This document shows positions 32,534-41,257 of a stretch of 57,654 nt of DNA, in pieces. Numbering within the stretch: position 1 is the first letter of the stretch; every line of letters begins with the position of its first letter. The DNA lies in the NCBI GenBank assembly GCA_003158455.1, contig PMJO01000274.1:314-57967 (forward strand), in the 5' to 3' direction. The notes below the pieces were generated by a model that did not search any database, was not told where the DNA came from, and saw nothing but the letters and a program-made list of their open reading frames with translations. The DNA is from Myxococcales bacterium. GTDB taxonomy: Bacteria; Myxococcota_A; Polyangia; Fen-1088. The translations under genes and the position numbers were made by a program.

Positions 32534-33496
32534 TCAGAGAGTAATCGGAACAATGACGTCGCCATTCGCGGGAAGGTCGAAGCTCGCTTTGACCGTCGCA
32601 CTAGATGGACAGATTCCGCCGCCGGTGCTTCCGCCTCCACCGCCGTAGGAAGGAAACGAACAGGTGACGATCTCGTTTGCCTCCGTGCAGCCCGCCGGTG
32701 CGACGCTTTCCAGCGTCAGCGTCACCTGGTAGCTCCCTGGCCCCACCGGTTGCCGGACACCGTACGTGATGGCCGCCGTCACAGATGGCGCGCCCCAAGA
32801 CGCGCAACTTTGGGAGATCGAATATGTCGTCAGCGCTCTTGCATCCCAGACAAGGTCCTTGCTCTGCTGCGGCGAGATCACCAAATATTGAGAAATCGCA
32901 GGGTTGGGTGGTTGCGGACACTCGCACCCGCATTGATAGCCAATTGCCATAGTCAGGCTGGTTGAACCCTGGTTGATCCCATAGGCTGCGCAGTAGAAGC
33001 CAAGAGTGCCCAAATAGCTCGTGGCAGCGGTGCTGTTGGTAACTCGGAAGATTACGTTCTGGTGCGAAGGGATCGCCTGCGGGCCTTCAATCGTGGTCGG
33101 AGGCCCGTCTGGGCCGGAATCCCCGATGGAGAACGAATCCGCCGAGTCCGTACGCGCGTCTTCGGTAGCAAGAATATTGGCGTCATCCTGGATGGGTCTG
33201 TCGGACGAGGGCAGCGTGTCGGGCTTGGCCGCGTCGTTCGGTGCACCGTCCGTGGCAACGTCTATGGTGTCAAGGGGATTGGCGTCGCCCAGTGTGATTG
33301 TGTCCGAGGAGGATGGGACATCGGGCTGGGCCGCGTCGGTCGTCGCGCCACCTGCGCCGCCGCTATCGATGCTGGTGGTACCGCCCGTGCCAAGCACGCC
33401 GGAATCCCTGTTGCCTCCGCCGCTGGAGCAGCCAACAAGAAATGGGGCCGCTGCCAGAAGCGCGAAAGCCAGGATTTGTATAGTCTGTTTGTTCAT
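32534..33496 (-). CDS. Secreted lipoprotein with Asp-rich linker
   Basis: A 320-residue lipoprotein (MNKQTIQILAFALLAAAPFL then VGCSSGGG, Cys23). Residues about 28-135 are a Gly, then Asp/Ser/Thr-rich low-complexity linker. The C-terminal domain contains VIFRVTNSTAATSYLGTLGF, QCGCECP, QSKDLVWDARALTTYSISQS and PGSYQVTLTLESVAPAGC, a beta-sandwich impression with paired Cys. I do not recognise a family; similar lipoproteins with linkers occur elsewhere in the window. It stands alone and converges on the glycosyltransferase. Confidence 0.7.
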   Translation of the reverse strand: MNKQTIQILAFALLAAAPFLVGCSSGGGNRDSGVLGTGGTTSIDSGGAGGATTDAAQPDVPSSSDTITLGDANPLDTIDVATDGAPNDAAKPDTLPSSDRPIQDDANILATEDARTDSADSFSIGDSGPDGPPTTIEGPQAIPSHQNVIFRVTNSTAATSYLGTLGFYCAAYGINQGSTSLTMAIGYQCGCECPQPPNPAISQYLVISPQQSKDLVWDARALTTYSISQSCASWGAPSVTAAITYGVRQPVGPGSYQVTLTLESVAPAGCTEANEIVTCSFPSYGGGGGSTGGGICPSSATVKASFDLPANGDVIVPITL

Positions 33497-33594
33497 TGCT
33501 GGGCTCCTTTAGAGTGCCATAAGGACCTCGCTACCGTGTCACCTCGGCGCCGAAGGCCGAGGTGACGACAATCGGCGGGGGTGGCGTGCGGTCT

Positions 33595-34452
33595 TCACAG
33601 CGCAGGAGGAGTGGATTGGCCATAGTTATTCTTGCCCCAGCAAACGATGATGTCGTCACTCATCACGCCGCACGTATGCGCCCAGCCCGCGCTCACAGAC
33701 GCGAAGGTACCTGCGGGCGGTGTGGCTTCGCCGTTGCTGTTGTCGCCCCAGCAGAGCACGGTGCTGTCGCTCCTCACCCCGCAGGTGTGGTAGTCGCCCG
33801 CGCTGACAGATGAGAAGGTACCAGCGGGCGGCGTGGATTGACCTAGGTAGTTGGCGCCCCAGCAGGCAACTGTGCCGTCGCTCCTCACTCCACATGTGTG
33901 GTTGCCTCCCGCACTGACGGAGGCGAAGCTACCCCCGGGGGGCGTGGCTTGGCCGTCGACGTTGAAGCCCCAGCACGCAATGCTCCCATCGTTCCGCAGG
34001 CCGCAACTGTGCATATTCCCTACGCTGTCCGAGGCGAAACAGCCTCCAGGTGGTGCAGATTGCCCGTCGCTGTTGTCGCCCCAGCAGGCCACGGTACCGT
34101 CGCTCTTGACTCCGCACGAGTGAGCGTTTCCTGAATCGACCAGGGCGAAGCTGCCGGCAGGCGGCGTCGCTTGGCCGAAGACGTTGAAGCCCCAGCACGC
34201 GACGGTGCCGTCGGTCCTCACCCCGCAGGTATGGTCAGAACCCGCGCCGATGGAGATAAAGGTGTCGCCAGGTGGCGTGGCTTGGCCATATTCGTCAAAA
34301 CCCCAGCACGCGACCGTCCCATCAATCCACAATGCACAGGTGTGTCTCCCGCCAGCACTGACGGAGGCGAAGTCGCCATTTGGCGTCGACATCGGCGTTC
34401 TGCATGCGGTGACCACGCTGGACGCCAGTATCGCGATGCCAAGCAAACGCAT
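33595..34452 (-). CDS. RCC1-repeat (beta-propeller) lipoprotein
   Basis: A 285-residue lipoprotein (RLLGIAILASSVVTAC, lipid Cys about residue 17). The mature part consists of about seven repeats of roughly 37 residues of the form FASVSAGGxHTCGVRSDGTV followed by ACWGxNxxGQATPP. These are RCC1-like blades and should close a seven-bladed propeller, with two Cys per blade. Such secreted propellers are common in myxobacterial genomes; the binding partner is unknown. The start at 34452 was chosen for the signal peptide. Confidence 0.85.
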   Translation of the reverse strand: MRLLGIAILASSVVTACRTPMSTPNGDFASVSAGGRHTCALWIDGTVACWGFDEYGQATPPGDTFISIGAGSDHTCGVRTDGTVACWGFNVFGQATPPAGSFALVDSGNAHSCGVKSDGTVACWGDNSDGQSAPPGGCFASDSVGNMHSCGLRNDGSIACWGFNVDGQATPPGGSFASVSAGGNHTCGVRSDGTVACWGANYLGQSTPPAGTFSSVSAGDYHTCGVRSDSTVLCWGDNSNGEATPPAGTFASVSAGWAHTCGVMSDDIIVCWGKNNYGQSTPPAL

Positions 34453-34687
34453 CGCGGGAGTCGCTTCACCGTGTGGCACCATGAGGCTTGGTCTGATGTT
34501 CGCGCGATCCTTTGCCCCTGTCCAGCCGCATTCTCGCGTGAGGGGAGGAGCCAGCAGACAAATCGCCAGCGCCGGTGCGGGAGTACCTGCTGCGAGAAGG
34601 CGGGTTCCAGTGACGTTCGTCACACAGATCCATCAATGCGGCTTCTTTGAGAGCAATGCAATTTCCGGACAGGTGTATACTCTTGGC

Positions 34688-36076
34688 ATGAAGCTCCTTC
34701 TCTCATTCGGGCTCTTGGTCGTCGTTTCGGGCGCAGTCGCGGGCGGCGGATGCAGCAATACAGGGACTGGGTTTTCAACCGATGCTGCAACATTGAGCGA
34801 CAGTGCGTCTGGCAGGGGCGGAGTTTTCGCGGGCGGCGGATCGGGCGGGAGTGGCACGGCTGGGAATTCTGGGGCTGGCGGCGGCATTGCAGGTTCGGGC
34901 GGAACTGGCAGCGGCGGCGTTGCAACCGGCGGGGCAGGCAGCGGCGGCGTGGGCAACGGTGGGGCGAGAATGGGCGGCTCGGGTAGCGGAGGCTTGGGCG
35001 GTGGCGGTGCGGGTGGCAAGGTTGTGGGTGGGACAACTGCCAACGGGGGTTCCCCCATCGGAGGCTCCGGTCCAGACGGTGGTATCGGGTCGGGCGGAAC
35101 TGGTGGGATTGTCTGTCCGGGTGTCACCCCGTGGCCAACGGGCTACACCCTGTGCCGAAGCCTGAGCGACTGCCCATCCACCTACTATTCCTGCAGGGAA
35201 AATCTTCCAACGACGGGATCGAGCTGTGGCCCGACATATTGTGTGAATCCGGCTCCACAGCATCAATGCACTGTGGATGCCGACTGTGGTTCAGGCAAAG
35301 TCTGCCTTTCGCAGCCCACCGACAATTGTTGCCCCCAGCCTAGCTATATTTGCGCACCTGCTTGCACGGCGACCTCCTGCCCGGCTGACCAGCGATGTGG
35401 CACGTCAGGCAAATGCGAGCCGACCCCATGCAGTGCTGGCTTTGTTTGTGCGTCCGGCACTCTCTGCGCGCCCACGCGCTCGGGTGCAGACAGCCACGGA
35501 TGTGCCACGATGTCTTGCACTGAAGGCTATGCCTGTCCGAGCGATAGTCGCTGCCAAGCGGGTGCTGACAACTACCACGGATGTGTTCCAGTGCGTTGCA
35601 CGGAAGGCTACACCTGCCCAAGCGACAAGCGTTGCCAAGCAGATGCTTCCAGTGCCGACAGCCACGGATGCGTGTTTGCCCCGTGCCCCGACGTTCCATG
35701 TCCGATCAACAATGAGTGCCAACCCAGCCAATACAACAGCGACGTTCACGGTTGCGCCCCCAAGACCTGCTCGACCGACAGCGATTGTGATTGCGGGGCG
35801 TGTATTCGCCTGGGCACGGGCCCGAAAGGGCAATGTGCGGGACAGCCCTATGTTTGTGTCTTCAATTCCACCGGCGGCGCGCAGGCCGCAGCCACGGGTG
35901 GCGCGGGTGGAATGGGCGGTGGCGGTATTGGGGGACGGGCAGACGCCGCGGCGGGCGGCGCGGGTGGTGGCGTGGGCACGAGCAGCACTGGCGGCCCCGA
36001 CGCGTCCGCTGACAAATCGTCACCGATACCCCTCGACGCGGGCGGCGCGAATCCGAACCTAGATTCGCGAAACTGA
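34688..36076 (+). CDS. Gly-rich, Cys-rich lipoprotein
   Basis: A 462-residue lipoprotein with signal MKLLLSFGLLVVVSGAVAGG and a nearby Cys (GGCSN). Residues about 40-140 are Gly-rich (GGSGSGGLGGGGAGG type). The central part has many Cys in EGF/dickkopf-like spacing, including three related units such as CTEGYTCPSDKRCQAD, and the end is Gly-rich again. It starts at the ATG at 34688; the longer frame lies antisense to the RCC1 gene. It is probably a surface protein with several disulfide-bonded modules. Two bases after the stop there is no obvious terminator. Confidence 0.75.
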   Translation: MKLLLSFGLLVVVSGAVAGGGCSNTGTGFSTDAATLSDSASGRGGVFAGGGSGGSGTAGNSGAGGGIAGSGGTGSGGVATGGAGSGGVGNGGARMGGSGSGGLGGGGAGGKVVGGTTANGGSPIGGSGPDGGIGSGGTGGIVCPGVTPWPTGYTLCRSLSDCPSTYYSCRENLPTTGSSCGPTYCVNPAPQHQCTVDADCGSGKVCLSQPTDNCCPQPSYICAPACTATSCPADQRCGTSGKCEPTPCSAGFVCASGTLCAPTRSGADSHGCATMSCTEGYACPSDSRCQAGADNYHGCVPVRCTEGYTCPSDKRCQADASSADSHGCVFAPCPDVPCPINNECQPSQYNSDVHGCAPKTCSTDSDCDCGACIRLGTGPKGQCAGQPYVCVFNSTGGAQAAATGGAGGMGGGGIGGRADAAAGGAGGGVGTSSTGGPDASADKSSPIPLDAGGANPNLDSRN

Positions 36077-36122
36077 TCGCCGGGAGTTGGCTCCGGCCCG
36101 ATACGCGGGTAAAGATGCAGGC

Positions 36123-38285
36123 ATGGCGTTTGACGGGCCGCGCCTGCGGTGCGATCTGGTTTCAACCATCTTGCAAGAAGATGGTGTTAGATGCGTGGAT
36201 GTCCACGATCCCAGGCGGCGTACCAGCTTCCGCCTCTTCGACTACGAGTATTCAGTCGCCCTCGCGTTTGATGGCCGGTCTCTGGCCAAGGTCATTCCCT
36301 GGGTGCGGCTTTCGACCGGGCTCGATCTGACGGCGGAGCAGCTCACGGCGTTCGCCGAACGTCTTGATCAGCTTGGCTTTCTTGAAGCAGACCAGGACAG
36401 GACACCGGGGGTCGCGCTGGAGATGACGCCGGCGCCGCCCATGCGCCCGGCTGACGAAGCCATCCAAGCTCCCCTGCCTGTCCCGTCGCAACCGGTGCCT
36501 GCGCAAACTCCCGGGGCGGTCGCCACGGAACTGGTGACGGTTGCTACGCCCGTGCCTGTCCCGTCACCTACGGTCGATACGCCCGCGTCGGTTGCGACGG
36601 AACCGATCGCGGTGGCGGCGGCCCCTCCGGTCCCGTTGCCAACCCCGACGGTGGCGGCTTCCGTTCCAGTTCCGGAAACACCCACGGCGGGTGAGAGCGA
36701 AGTGCCAGCATCACCCTCTGCGCCGCCAGAGGAGCCTTCCGCGACGGAATCGCGCCCGGCGCCGGCGGAGCCAGTTCTCGCCGAGGCAGAAATGGCAGCG
36801 ACGGAGGAGGCCTCGGCAGACTTTGCCGCTGAGCCGTCCGCCGCCGTGGTCAGCGCATCGCCAGATCGTTCGTCGCAGGCCGAGCCCATGCTGCCTGTCG
36901 GAGAGGCCACGCCCACACCGGTCGAGGCGTCTCCTGCGGCCGGAACGCCGTCGCCTGCGCCGGTTTTGCCCGAGACGCGACCGGTGGAGGTGCCGGAGCA
37001 GGCGCCGTCGCCGTCACCGGTTCCGCCCGAGACGCGACCGGTGGAGGAGCCGGAGCAGGCGCCGTCGCCGGTGCCGTCCCCGGCAAAGACGTTGCCCCCG
37101 CTGCCAGAGCTACGGCCGCAGAGCCGCATGTCCGACGGCGAGGCTATCGACAACACCAGCCGGCCGTATCCCGTCTCAGGCGGGACACGTATGTTGACGC
37201 CGGGGCCTCGCCGGCTCGTGACACCGCCGCCGGTTCCGACGCCCCCTCCGCTGGTCACGCCGGCACCTGCGCGGTCCGCGGCGGTGCGGAGCGGCCCATG
37301 GATTCTGTACGCCATGCTCGGCATCCTGGCGGCCTTGGTCGTGGGTGTGCTGGTGGTGCCTGTGGTGCTGGGCCCCCACCCACCCACAGCCGCGCGCGCG
37401 CGGGTTCTGGTCGCCAGCCCTGGCGCAGTTCTGCGCTGGTTCGACAGCAGCGCGCCGGTGGAGGCAGTGCCCAGCCAGGTCCTGAATTTCCCCGCCGGCG
37501 GCAAGGTCATTCGGCTCGCATCCCCGGGGATCTCGCTGCGGCCCGGTGATGTGGTGGCCGCGACCGACGCGGCCCGGGGGGCGCTGGCCGATCTGGCCCG
37601 GCAGCAAGAGCGCCTGGCGCGCTTTGAGAAACTCGCCGAGGGTGTGCGAGACACAGGCGACGAGAAGCGGTCGAGTGCGGCCCGGGCCAAGCTGCAGGTC
37701 AGCGCTGGCCTGGTCGAGCAGGCGCAGGCGGCCCTGTCCCGCGTGGCGGTTGTGGCCCAAGCAGCGGGTCAAGTCGAGGCAACCTTGGCCATCCTGGGTC
37801 GGACCGTGCAGGCTGGCGCGCTGGCGTTGCGCGTGCGCCCGGCGGGCTGGCGCGCCAGTTTCGAGCTGCCGCGGGCGCTGGCCGCACGCTTTCGCAAGCA
37901 GGGTTGGTGCGGGGCCGAGATCGAAGGGCGGCCGGTTACGTGCAACCTTGCTTCCGACGCTGGCGACGAAACTCGCGTGGTCATCGAACTGGCACCCGAA
38001 GCGGCGACGGCGCCCGGCCAGACGGTGCGCCTGGCGCGCGCGCGTTTTGCGGAAGCGTTCCTGGTGCCGACCTCGGCTCTGGCGCGCGTGGGCAATGCTG
38101 ACCGCGTCTTGCTGGTGGCGCCGACCGGCCGGGCCGAAGTGCGCAGTGTGACGGTAGCGGACCGAACCGCGGCCGATGCCGTCATCACCCAAGGCTTGGA
38201 TGCCGGCGACGCCGTTATCATCGAGACTTCGCAACCCGTAGGGGCAGGGGCGCGGGTGCGGATTGTGGGGGCGATGCACGAATAG
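36123..38285 (+). CDS. HlyD-like membrane-fusion protein with PqqD-like N-terminal domain
   Basis: A 720-residue protein. Residues about 1-85 form a small winged-helix-like domain (LRCDLVSTILQEDGVRCVDV, FRLFDYEYSVALAFDG, LTAFAERLDQLGFLE) resembling PqqD/RRE-type domains. A very long Pro/Ala/Val/Glu-rich linker follows (about 85-385) with repeats such as PVPPETRPVEEPEQAPSP. One membrane helix lies at about 392-413 (ILYAMLGILAALVVGVLVVP), then a periplasmic HlyD/MFP-like adaptor with a coiled coil (RQQERLARFEKLAEG) and beta domains. No ABC or RND partner is adjacent. The ATG at 36123 is preferred over a TTG at 36087. Confidence 0.7.
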   Translation: MAFDGPRLRCDLVSTILQEDGVRCVDVHDPRRRTSFRLFDYEYSVALAFDGRSLAKVIPWVRLSTGLDLTAEQLTAFAERLDQLGFLEADQDRTPGVALEMTPAPPMRPADEAIQAPLPVPSQPVPAQTPGAVATELVTVATPVPVPSPTVDTPASVATEPIAVAAAPPVPLPTPTVAASVPVPETPTAGESEVPASPSAPPEEPSATESRPAPAEPVLAEAEMAATEEASADFAAEPSAAVVSASPDRSSQAEPMLPVGEATPTPVEASPAAGTPSPAPVLPETRPVEVPEQAPSPSPVPPETRPVEEPEQAPSPVPSPAKTLPPLPELRPQSRMSDGEAIDNTSRPYPVSGGTRMLTPGPRRLVTPPPVPTPPPLVTPAPARSAAVRSGPWILYAMLGILAALVVGVLVVPVVLGPHPPTAARARVLVASPGAVLRWFDSSAPVEAVPSQVLNFPAGGKVIRLASPGISLRPGDVVAATDAARGALADLARQQERLARFEKLAEGVRDTGDEKRSSAARAKLQVSAGLVEQAQAALSRVAVVAQAAGQVEATLAILGRTVQAGALALRVRPAGWRASFELPRALAARFRKQGWCGAEIEGRPVTCNLASDAGDETRVVIELAPEAATAPGQTVRLARARFAEAFLVPTSALARVGNADRVLLVAPTGRAEVRSVTVADRTAADAVITQGLDAGDAVIIETSQPVGAGARVRIVGAMHE

Positions 38286-38325
38286 CCAATCCACCCAGAT
38301 GGCCAAGACGTGCTAGGTTCTGGGC

Positions 38326-39198
38326 ATGTTCAAGGGAGTCATCACGGCACTGGTCACACCATTTCGCGGCGACGCCGTCGACGAGGAGGCCCTGCGTCGC
38401 CTGGTCGACGAGCAGATCCGCGCGGGCATCGACGGATTCGTACCGGTGGGAACCACTGGCGAGTCGCCCACGGTCTCGGTGGAGGAACACATCCGCATCA
38501 TCAAGATCGTGGTGGAAGAAACCCGCAAGCGCGTGCCGGTCATCGCCGGCACGGGCGCCAACTCGACCCGCGAGGCCATCGAGCTGACGCGCGAGGCGCG
38601 CGCGGTGGGCGCGGACGGTACTTTGCAGGTCACGCCCTACTACAACCGGCCCACCCAGGATGGGCTTTTCCGTCACTTCAAGGCGGTGGCCGATGCGGCC
38701 GAGCTGCCTATCGTGGTCTACAACGTGCCCGGGCGCACGGGGTGTGACCTTCTGCCCGAGACCATGGCGCGGCTGTGCGAGGTGCCGCTGGTGGTGGGCA
38801 TCAAGGAGGCCACCGGTTCGGCCCAGCGGGCCGCGCAGATCATCGCACGGGTGGGCGACCGCATGGTCGTCCTGTCGGGTGATGATGCGACGGCCTTTCC
38901 CCTGTATGCGCTGGGCGCGCAGGGCTGCATTTCGGTCGTGTCCAATGTGGCGCCGGCTGACATGGCGGCTATGTGGGACGCAGCCGCCGCGGGCAACTGG
39001 CAGAAGGCGCGCGAGCTGCACTACCGTGTGTTTCCGCTTTCGGAGGGACTGTTCATCGAGGCCAATCCCATTCCGGTGAAAGCCGCACTGGCCATGATGG
39101 GCAAGATCACTGACGAGATTCGGGCGCCGCTCTACCCGATGGCGGGAGCCAATCGCGAGAAGGTGCACAAGATTCTCGCTGACCTCAAGCTCATCTGA
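38326..39198 (+). CDS. dapA: 4-hydroxy-tetrahydrodipicolinate synthase
   Basis: A 290-residue class I aldolase of lysine/diaminopimelate biosynthesis, condensing pyruvate with aspartate semialdehyde. Motifs are GTTGESPTVS, TPYYNRPTQDGLF (active-site Tyr), YNVPGRTGCDLLP and the Schiff-base lysine in VVGIKEATGS. Length and motifs are standard. dapB follows 10 bases later, so the two form an operon supplying cell-wall precursor. Confidence 0.96.
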   Translation: MFKGVITALVTPFRGDAVDEEALRRLVDEQIRAGIDGFVPVGTTGESPTVSVEEHIRIIKIVVEETRKRVPVIAGTGANSTREAIELTREARAVGADGTLQVTPYYNRPTQDGLFRHFKAVADAAELPIVVYNVPGRTGCDLLPETMARLCEVPLVVGIKEATGSAQRAAQIIARVGDRMVVLSGDDATAFPLYALGAQGCISVVSNVAPADMAAMWDAAAAGNWQKARELHYRVFPLSEGLFIEANPIPVKAALAMMGKITDEIRAPLYPMAGANREKVHKILADLKLI

Positions 39199-39208
39199 CG
39201 GGGAAGTC

Positions 39209-40018
39209 ATGGCCGAGCCCGTGCGTATTGCTGTATTCGGCGCCGCTGGCAAGGTGGGGGGTGCCATCCTGCGCGCGATTGCCGAGGCCCCAGGCGCCGC
39301 TCTGGTGGCCGCGGTCGAGCGCCCCGATCTTCCATCGCTGGGCGCGGATGCGAGCCTGCTAGCGGGATTGCCCGAAAGCGGGGTGTGCTTGCAGGCGGAT
39401 CGGCCCAGCCGGGGCGCAGCCGACGTGTGGATCGATTTTTCCGCTCCCGGCGCCGCCGTGGCCAATTCCATCGCGGCCGCCCAGGCCGGCGCCGCCATAG
39501 TGATCGGCACCACCGGCCTATCAGCCCAGGACAAGGAAGCGATAGCTTCGCAGGCGAGGAAGATCCCGATCGTGTTGGCGCCCAATATGTCGGTGGGCAT
39601 GAACGTGATGCTGCGCTTGGTGGCGGAAGCGGCCCGTGCCCTGGGCCCTGGCTACGACATCGAGATAGTCGAAGCGCACCACCGCGCCAAGCGCGACGCC
39701 CCGTCGGGAACGGCCTTGCGTCTGGCCGAAGCAGTGGCCGCAGCCAGCGGCCGCGACCTGGGCAAGAGCGCGCGCTTCGCGCGGCACGGCGAGATTGGGC
39801 CGCGTACCTCCGACGAGATTGGCATCCAAACTATCCGCGGCGGCGACGTGTTCGGCGACCACACCGTGTTTTTCCTCGGGCAAGGGGACCGCATCGAGAT
39901 CACCCACCGGGCCTCCTCGCGCGAAACCTTTGCCCGCGGCGCGGTTTGCGCAGCCCTTTGGCTGCACGGCCGCACCCCCGGCCTTTTCGACATGCGCGAC
40001 GTGCTGGGACTGAAGTAG
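39209..40018 (+). CDS. dapB: 4-hydroxy-tetrahydrodipicolinate reductase
   Basis: A 269-residue reductase acting directly after DapA. The nucleotide motif is VFGAAGKVGG, and GTTGLS and APNMSVGMNVM follow. The signature EAHHRAKRDAPSGTA carries the catalytic His and Lys. The end, RASSRETFARGAV, is the usual C-terminus. It is encoded 10 bases after dapA. A hairpin at 40037-40056 follows its stop. Confidence 0.96.
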   Translation: MAEPVRIAVFGAAGKVGGAILRAIAEAPGAALVAAVERPDLPSLGADASLLAGLPESGVCLQADRPSRGAADVWIDFSAPGAAVANSIAAAQAGAAIVIGTTGLSAQDKEAIASQARKIPIVLAPNMSVGMNVMLRLVAEAARALGPGYDIEIVEAHHRAKRDAPSGTALRLAEAVAAASGRDLGKSARFARHGEIGPRTSDEIGIQTIRGGDVFGDHTVFFLGQGDRIEITHRASSRETFARGAVCAALWLHGRTPGLFDMRDVLGLK

Positions 40019-40036
40019 CAGCTGTCACAAGCGCGG

Positions 40037-40056
40037 CTTCTTCATTGCTGAAGAAG
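40037..40056 (+). terminator. Hairpin after dapB
   Basis: CTTCTTC-ATTGCT-GAAGAAG followed by ATTTC. The stem is A/T-rich for this genome and lies 18 bases after the dapB stop, so it may end or attenuate the dapAB transcript before murQ. Confidence 0.4.
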
Positions 40057-40094
40057 ATTTCAATTCTCTCGCTTCTGGGCGACAATCGTGGCCT

Positions 40095-41018
40095 ATGGCG
40101 CGGTCCCCATCTCAGCCCGAAGAAAGTTCGTTGCAAGACGCAGAGAATCCGCGCGCAGCCATGCTGGATTCGCTTCCCCCCGAGGAGGTGGTCAAGCTGC
40201 TGCTGGAGGACGAAAACAACGCCGTCAAGGCGGTGCGGGCGCGGGCCGCGGCGCTGGCTGCGGCGGCGCAGTTGATGGCGGAGAAACTCGCGGCGGGTGG
40301 ACGCCTGGTCTACGTGGGCGTGGGCACGGCCGGCCGGCTGGGCGCCCTGGAAGCGGCCGAGTGCGTGCCGGCCTTTGGCCTGCCGCAGTCGCTGGTGGTG
40401 TCGATCATCGCGGGTGGCCCGCATGCCCTGGCCCGCGTGGCCGAGGCGGCCCAGGACAATCCGCGGGAAGCTGACCAGCGCATGCGGCGGGCGGCGGTGG
40501 GGCCGCAGGACGTGGTTTGCGCCATTGCCGACACCGAGATATCGCCGTTTCTGAAGGCCGCGCTGGACTACGCGCGTTTCCGGCGCGCGGCTGTCATTTT
40601 GCTTACCTGCGCGGGGCCAAGCCCTGCCGCCGAGCCCCTGGCTGACGTGGTGATCGATCTGGCCCCAGGGCCCGAGATGATCGCGGGCTGCACACGGCTG
40701 AAAGCCGCGACTGCCATCAAGCTGGTGCTGGAGGCGGTCTCCAGTACCGCTTTCGTGCGTCTGGGCAAGACCTACGGTGGTCTGATGGTGGATGTGCGGC
40801 CGACCACGCCGCGCGGCTGGCAGCGTGCCACCCAGGTGGTGAGCAGACTGACCAACCTGCCGGACGAGGAGGCGGTCAAGCTGATCAAGAAGGCGGGCGG
40901 CCGGGCCAAGGTCGCGTTGGTCATGCATCATGCGCGGGTGAACGCCGCGCGCGCCAAGGAACTGCTCATTTCACAAAAGGGCTTGCTGCGCGCGATCATC
41001 GGTGACGTTGACGTGTGA
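40095..41018 (+). CDS. murQ: MurQ-like N-acetylmuramate-6-phosphate etherase, divergent
   Basis: A 307-residue SIS-domain protein of the MurQ type: ENPRAAMLDSLPPEEV at the start, LVYVGVGTAGRLGALEAAEC (sugar-phosphate loop and conserved Glu), GPEMIAGCTRLKAATAIKLV, GKTYGGLMVDVR. MurQ cleaves the lactyl ether of MurNAc-6-P in cell-wall recycling. Several usual residues differ: the ASGRTPYV loop is ADTEISPF here, and GSTRLKAGT is GCTRLKAAT. It may be a divergent MurQ or a family member with another substrate. It lies 76 bases after dapB, beyond a hairpin. Confidence 0.8.
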   Translation: MARSPSQPEESSLQDAENPRAAMLDSLPPEEVVKLLLEDENNAVKAVRARAAALAAAAQLMAEKLAAGGRLVYVGVGTAGRLGALEAAECVPAFGLPQSLVVSIIAGGPHALARVAEAAQDNPREADQRMRRAAVGPQDVVCAIADTEISPFLKAALDYARFRRAAVILLTCAGPSPAAEPLADVVIDLAPGPEMIAGCTRLKAATAIKLVLEAVSSTAFVRLGKTYGGLMVDVRPTTPRGWQRATQVVSRLTNLPDEEAVKLIKKAGGRAKVALVMHHARVNAARAKELLISQKGLLRAIIGDVDV

Positions 41019-41130
41019 TGGTCACGCGCGCAATTCCGGATCGTTGCGAGCGAGCATACCATCGACCGCGCTGTCCCATTGCGGCGTGCTGCTGCCAAGA
41101 GTCCGGACGCCGCTTGGCCAGATATTCGGC

Positions 41131-41181
41131 GTTGCACTTCGTGTGCAAACGTTTCCCCGAGGTTTGTACTTGAAGTGCAAC
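41131..41181. repeat. Near-perfect 51-base inverted repeat, candidate activator site
   Basis: GTTGCACTTC-GT-GTGCAAAC (41131-41150) is mirrored by GTTTGTAC-TT-GAAGTGCAAC (41162-41181) around an 11-base centre. The outer 10 bases pair perfectly and the inner 8 with one mismatch. Its centre lies about 112 bases before the predicted sigma-54 start site, the usual place for an enhancer-binding activator. No T run follows, which argues against a terminator. Confidence 0.6.
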
Positions 41182-41241
41182 AGCAGGTGAGCGGCCACGA
41201 GGATCGCACCAGAAATCCTGACGTTTCTGTGCGAGTCGCGC

Positions 41242-41257
41242 TGGCACGAGGCTTGCT
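41242..41257 (+). promoter_or_regulatory. Sigma-54 (-24/-12) promoter
   Basis: TGGCACG-AGGC-TTGCT matches the sigma-54 consensus TGGCACG-N4-TTGCW at every fixed position. Transcription would start near 41268, about 135 bases before the ATG of the first Cys-rich gene. Confidence 0.75.

Noticed and set aside
34633-35127. Pro-rich minus-strand frame antisense to the Gly-rich lipoprotein
   Set aside because: It mirrors GGXGG repeats and lacks any start context.
36368-37690. 440-codon minus-strand frame opposite the HlyD-like gene
   Set aside because: It is the antisense of the Pro/Ala linker (giving Gly/Thr/Ser) and has no signal peptide, unlike the real repeat proteins here.
38218-39600. 460-codon minus frame over dapA and dapB
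   Set aside because: It is antisense to two enzymes with complete active sites.
41131-41181. Reading the 51-base inverted repeat as the murQ terminator
   Set aside because: It lies more than 110 bases after murQ, has no T run, and is at the right distance for an activator site of the sigma-54 promoter; the terminator reading is weaker but not excluded.
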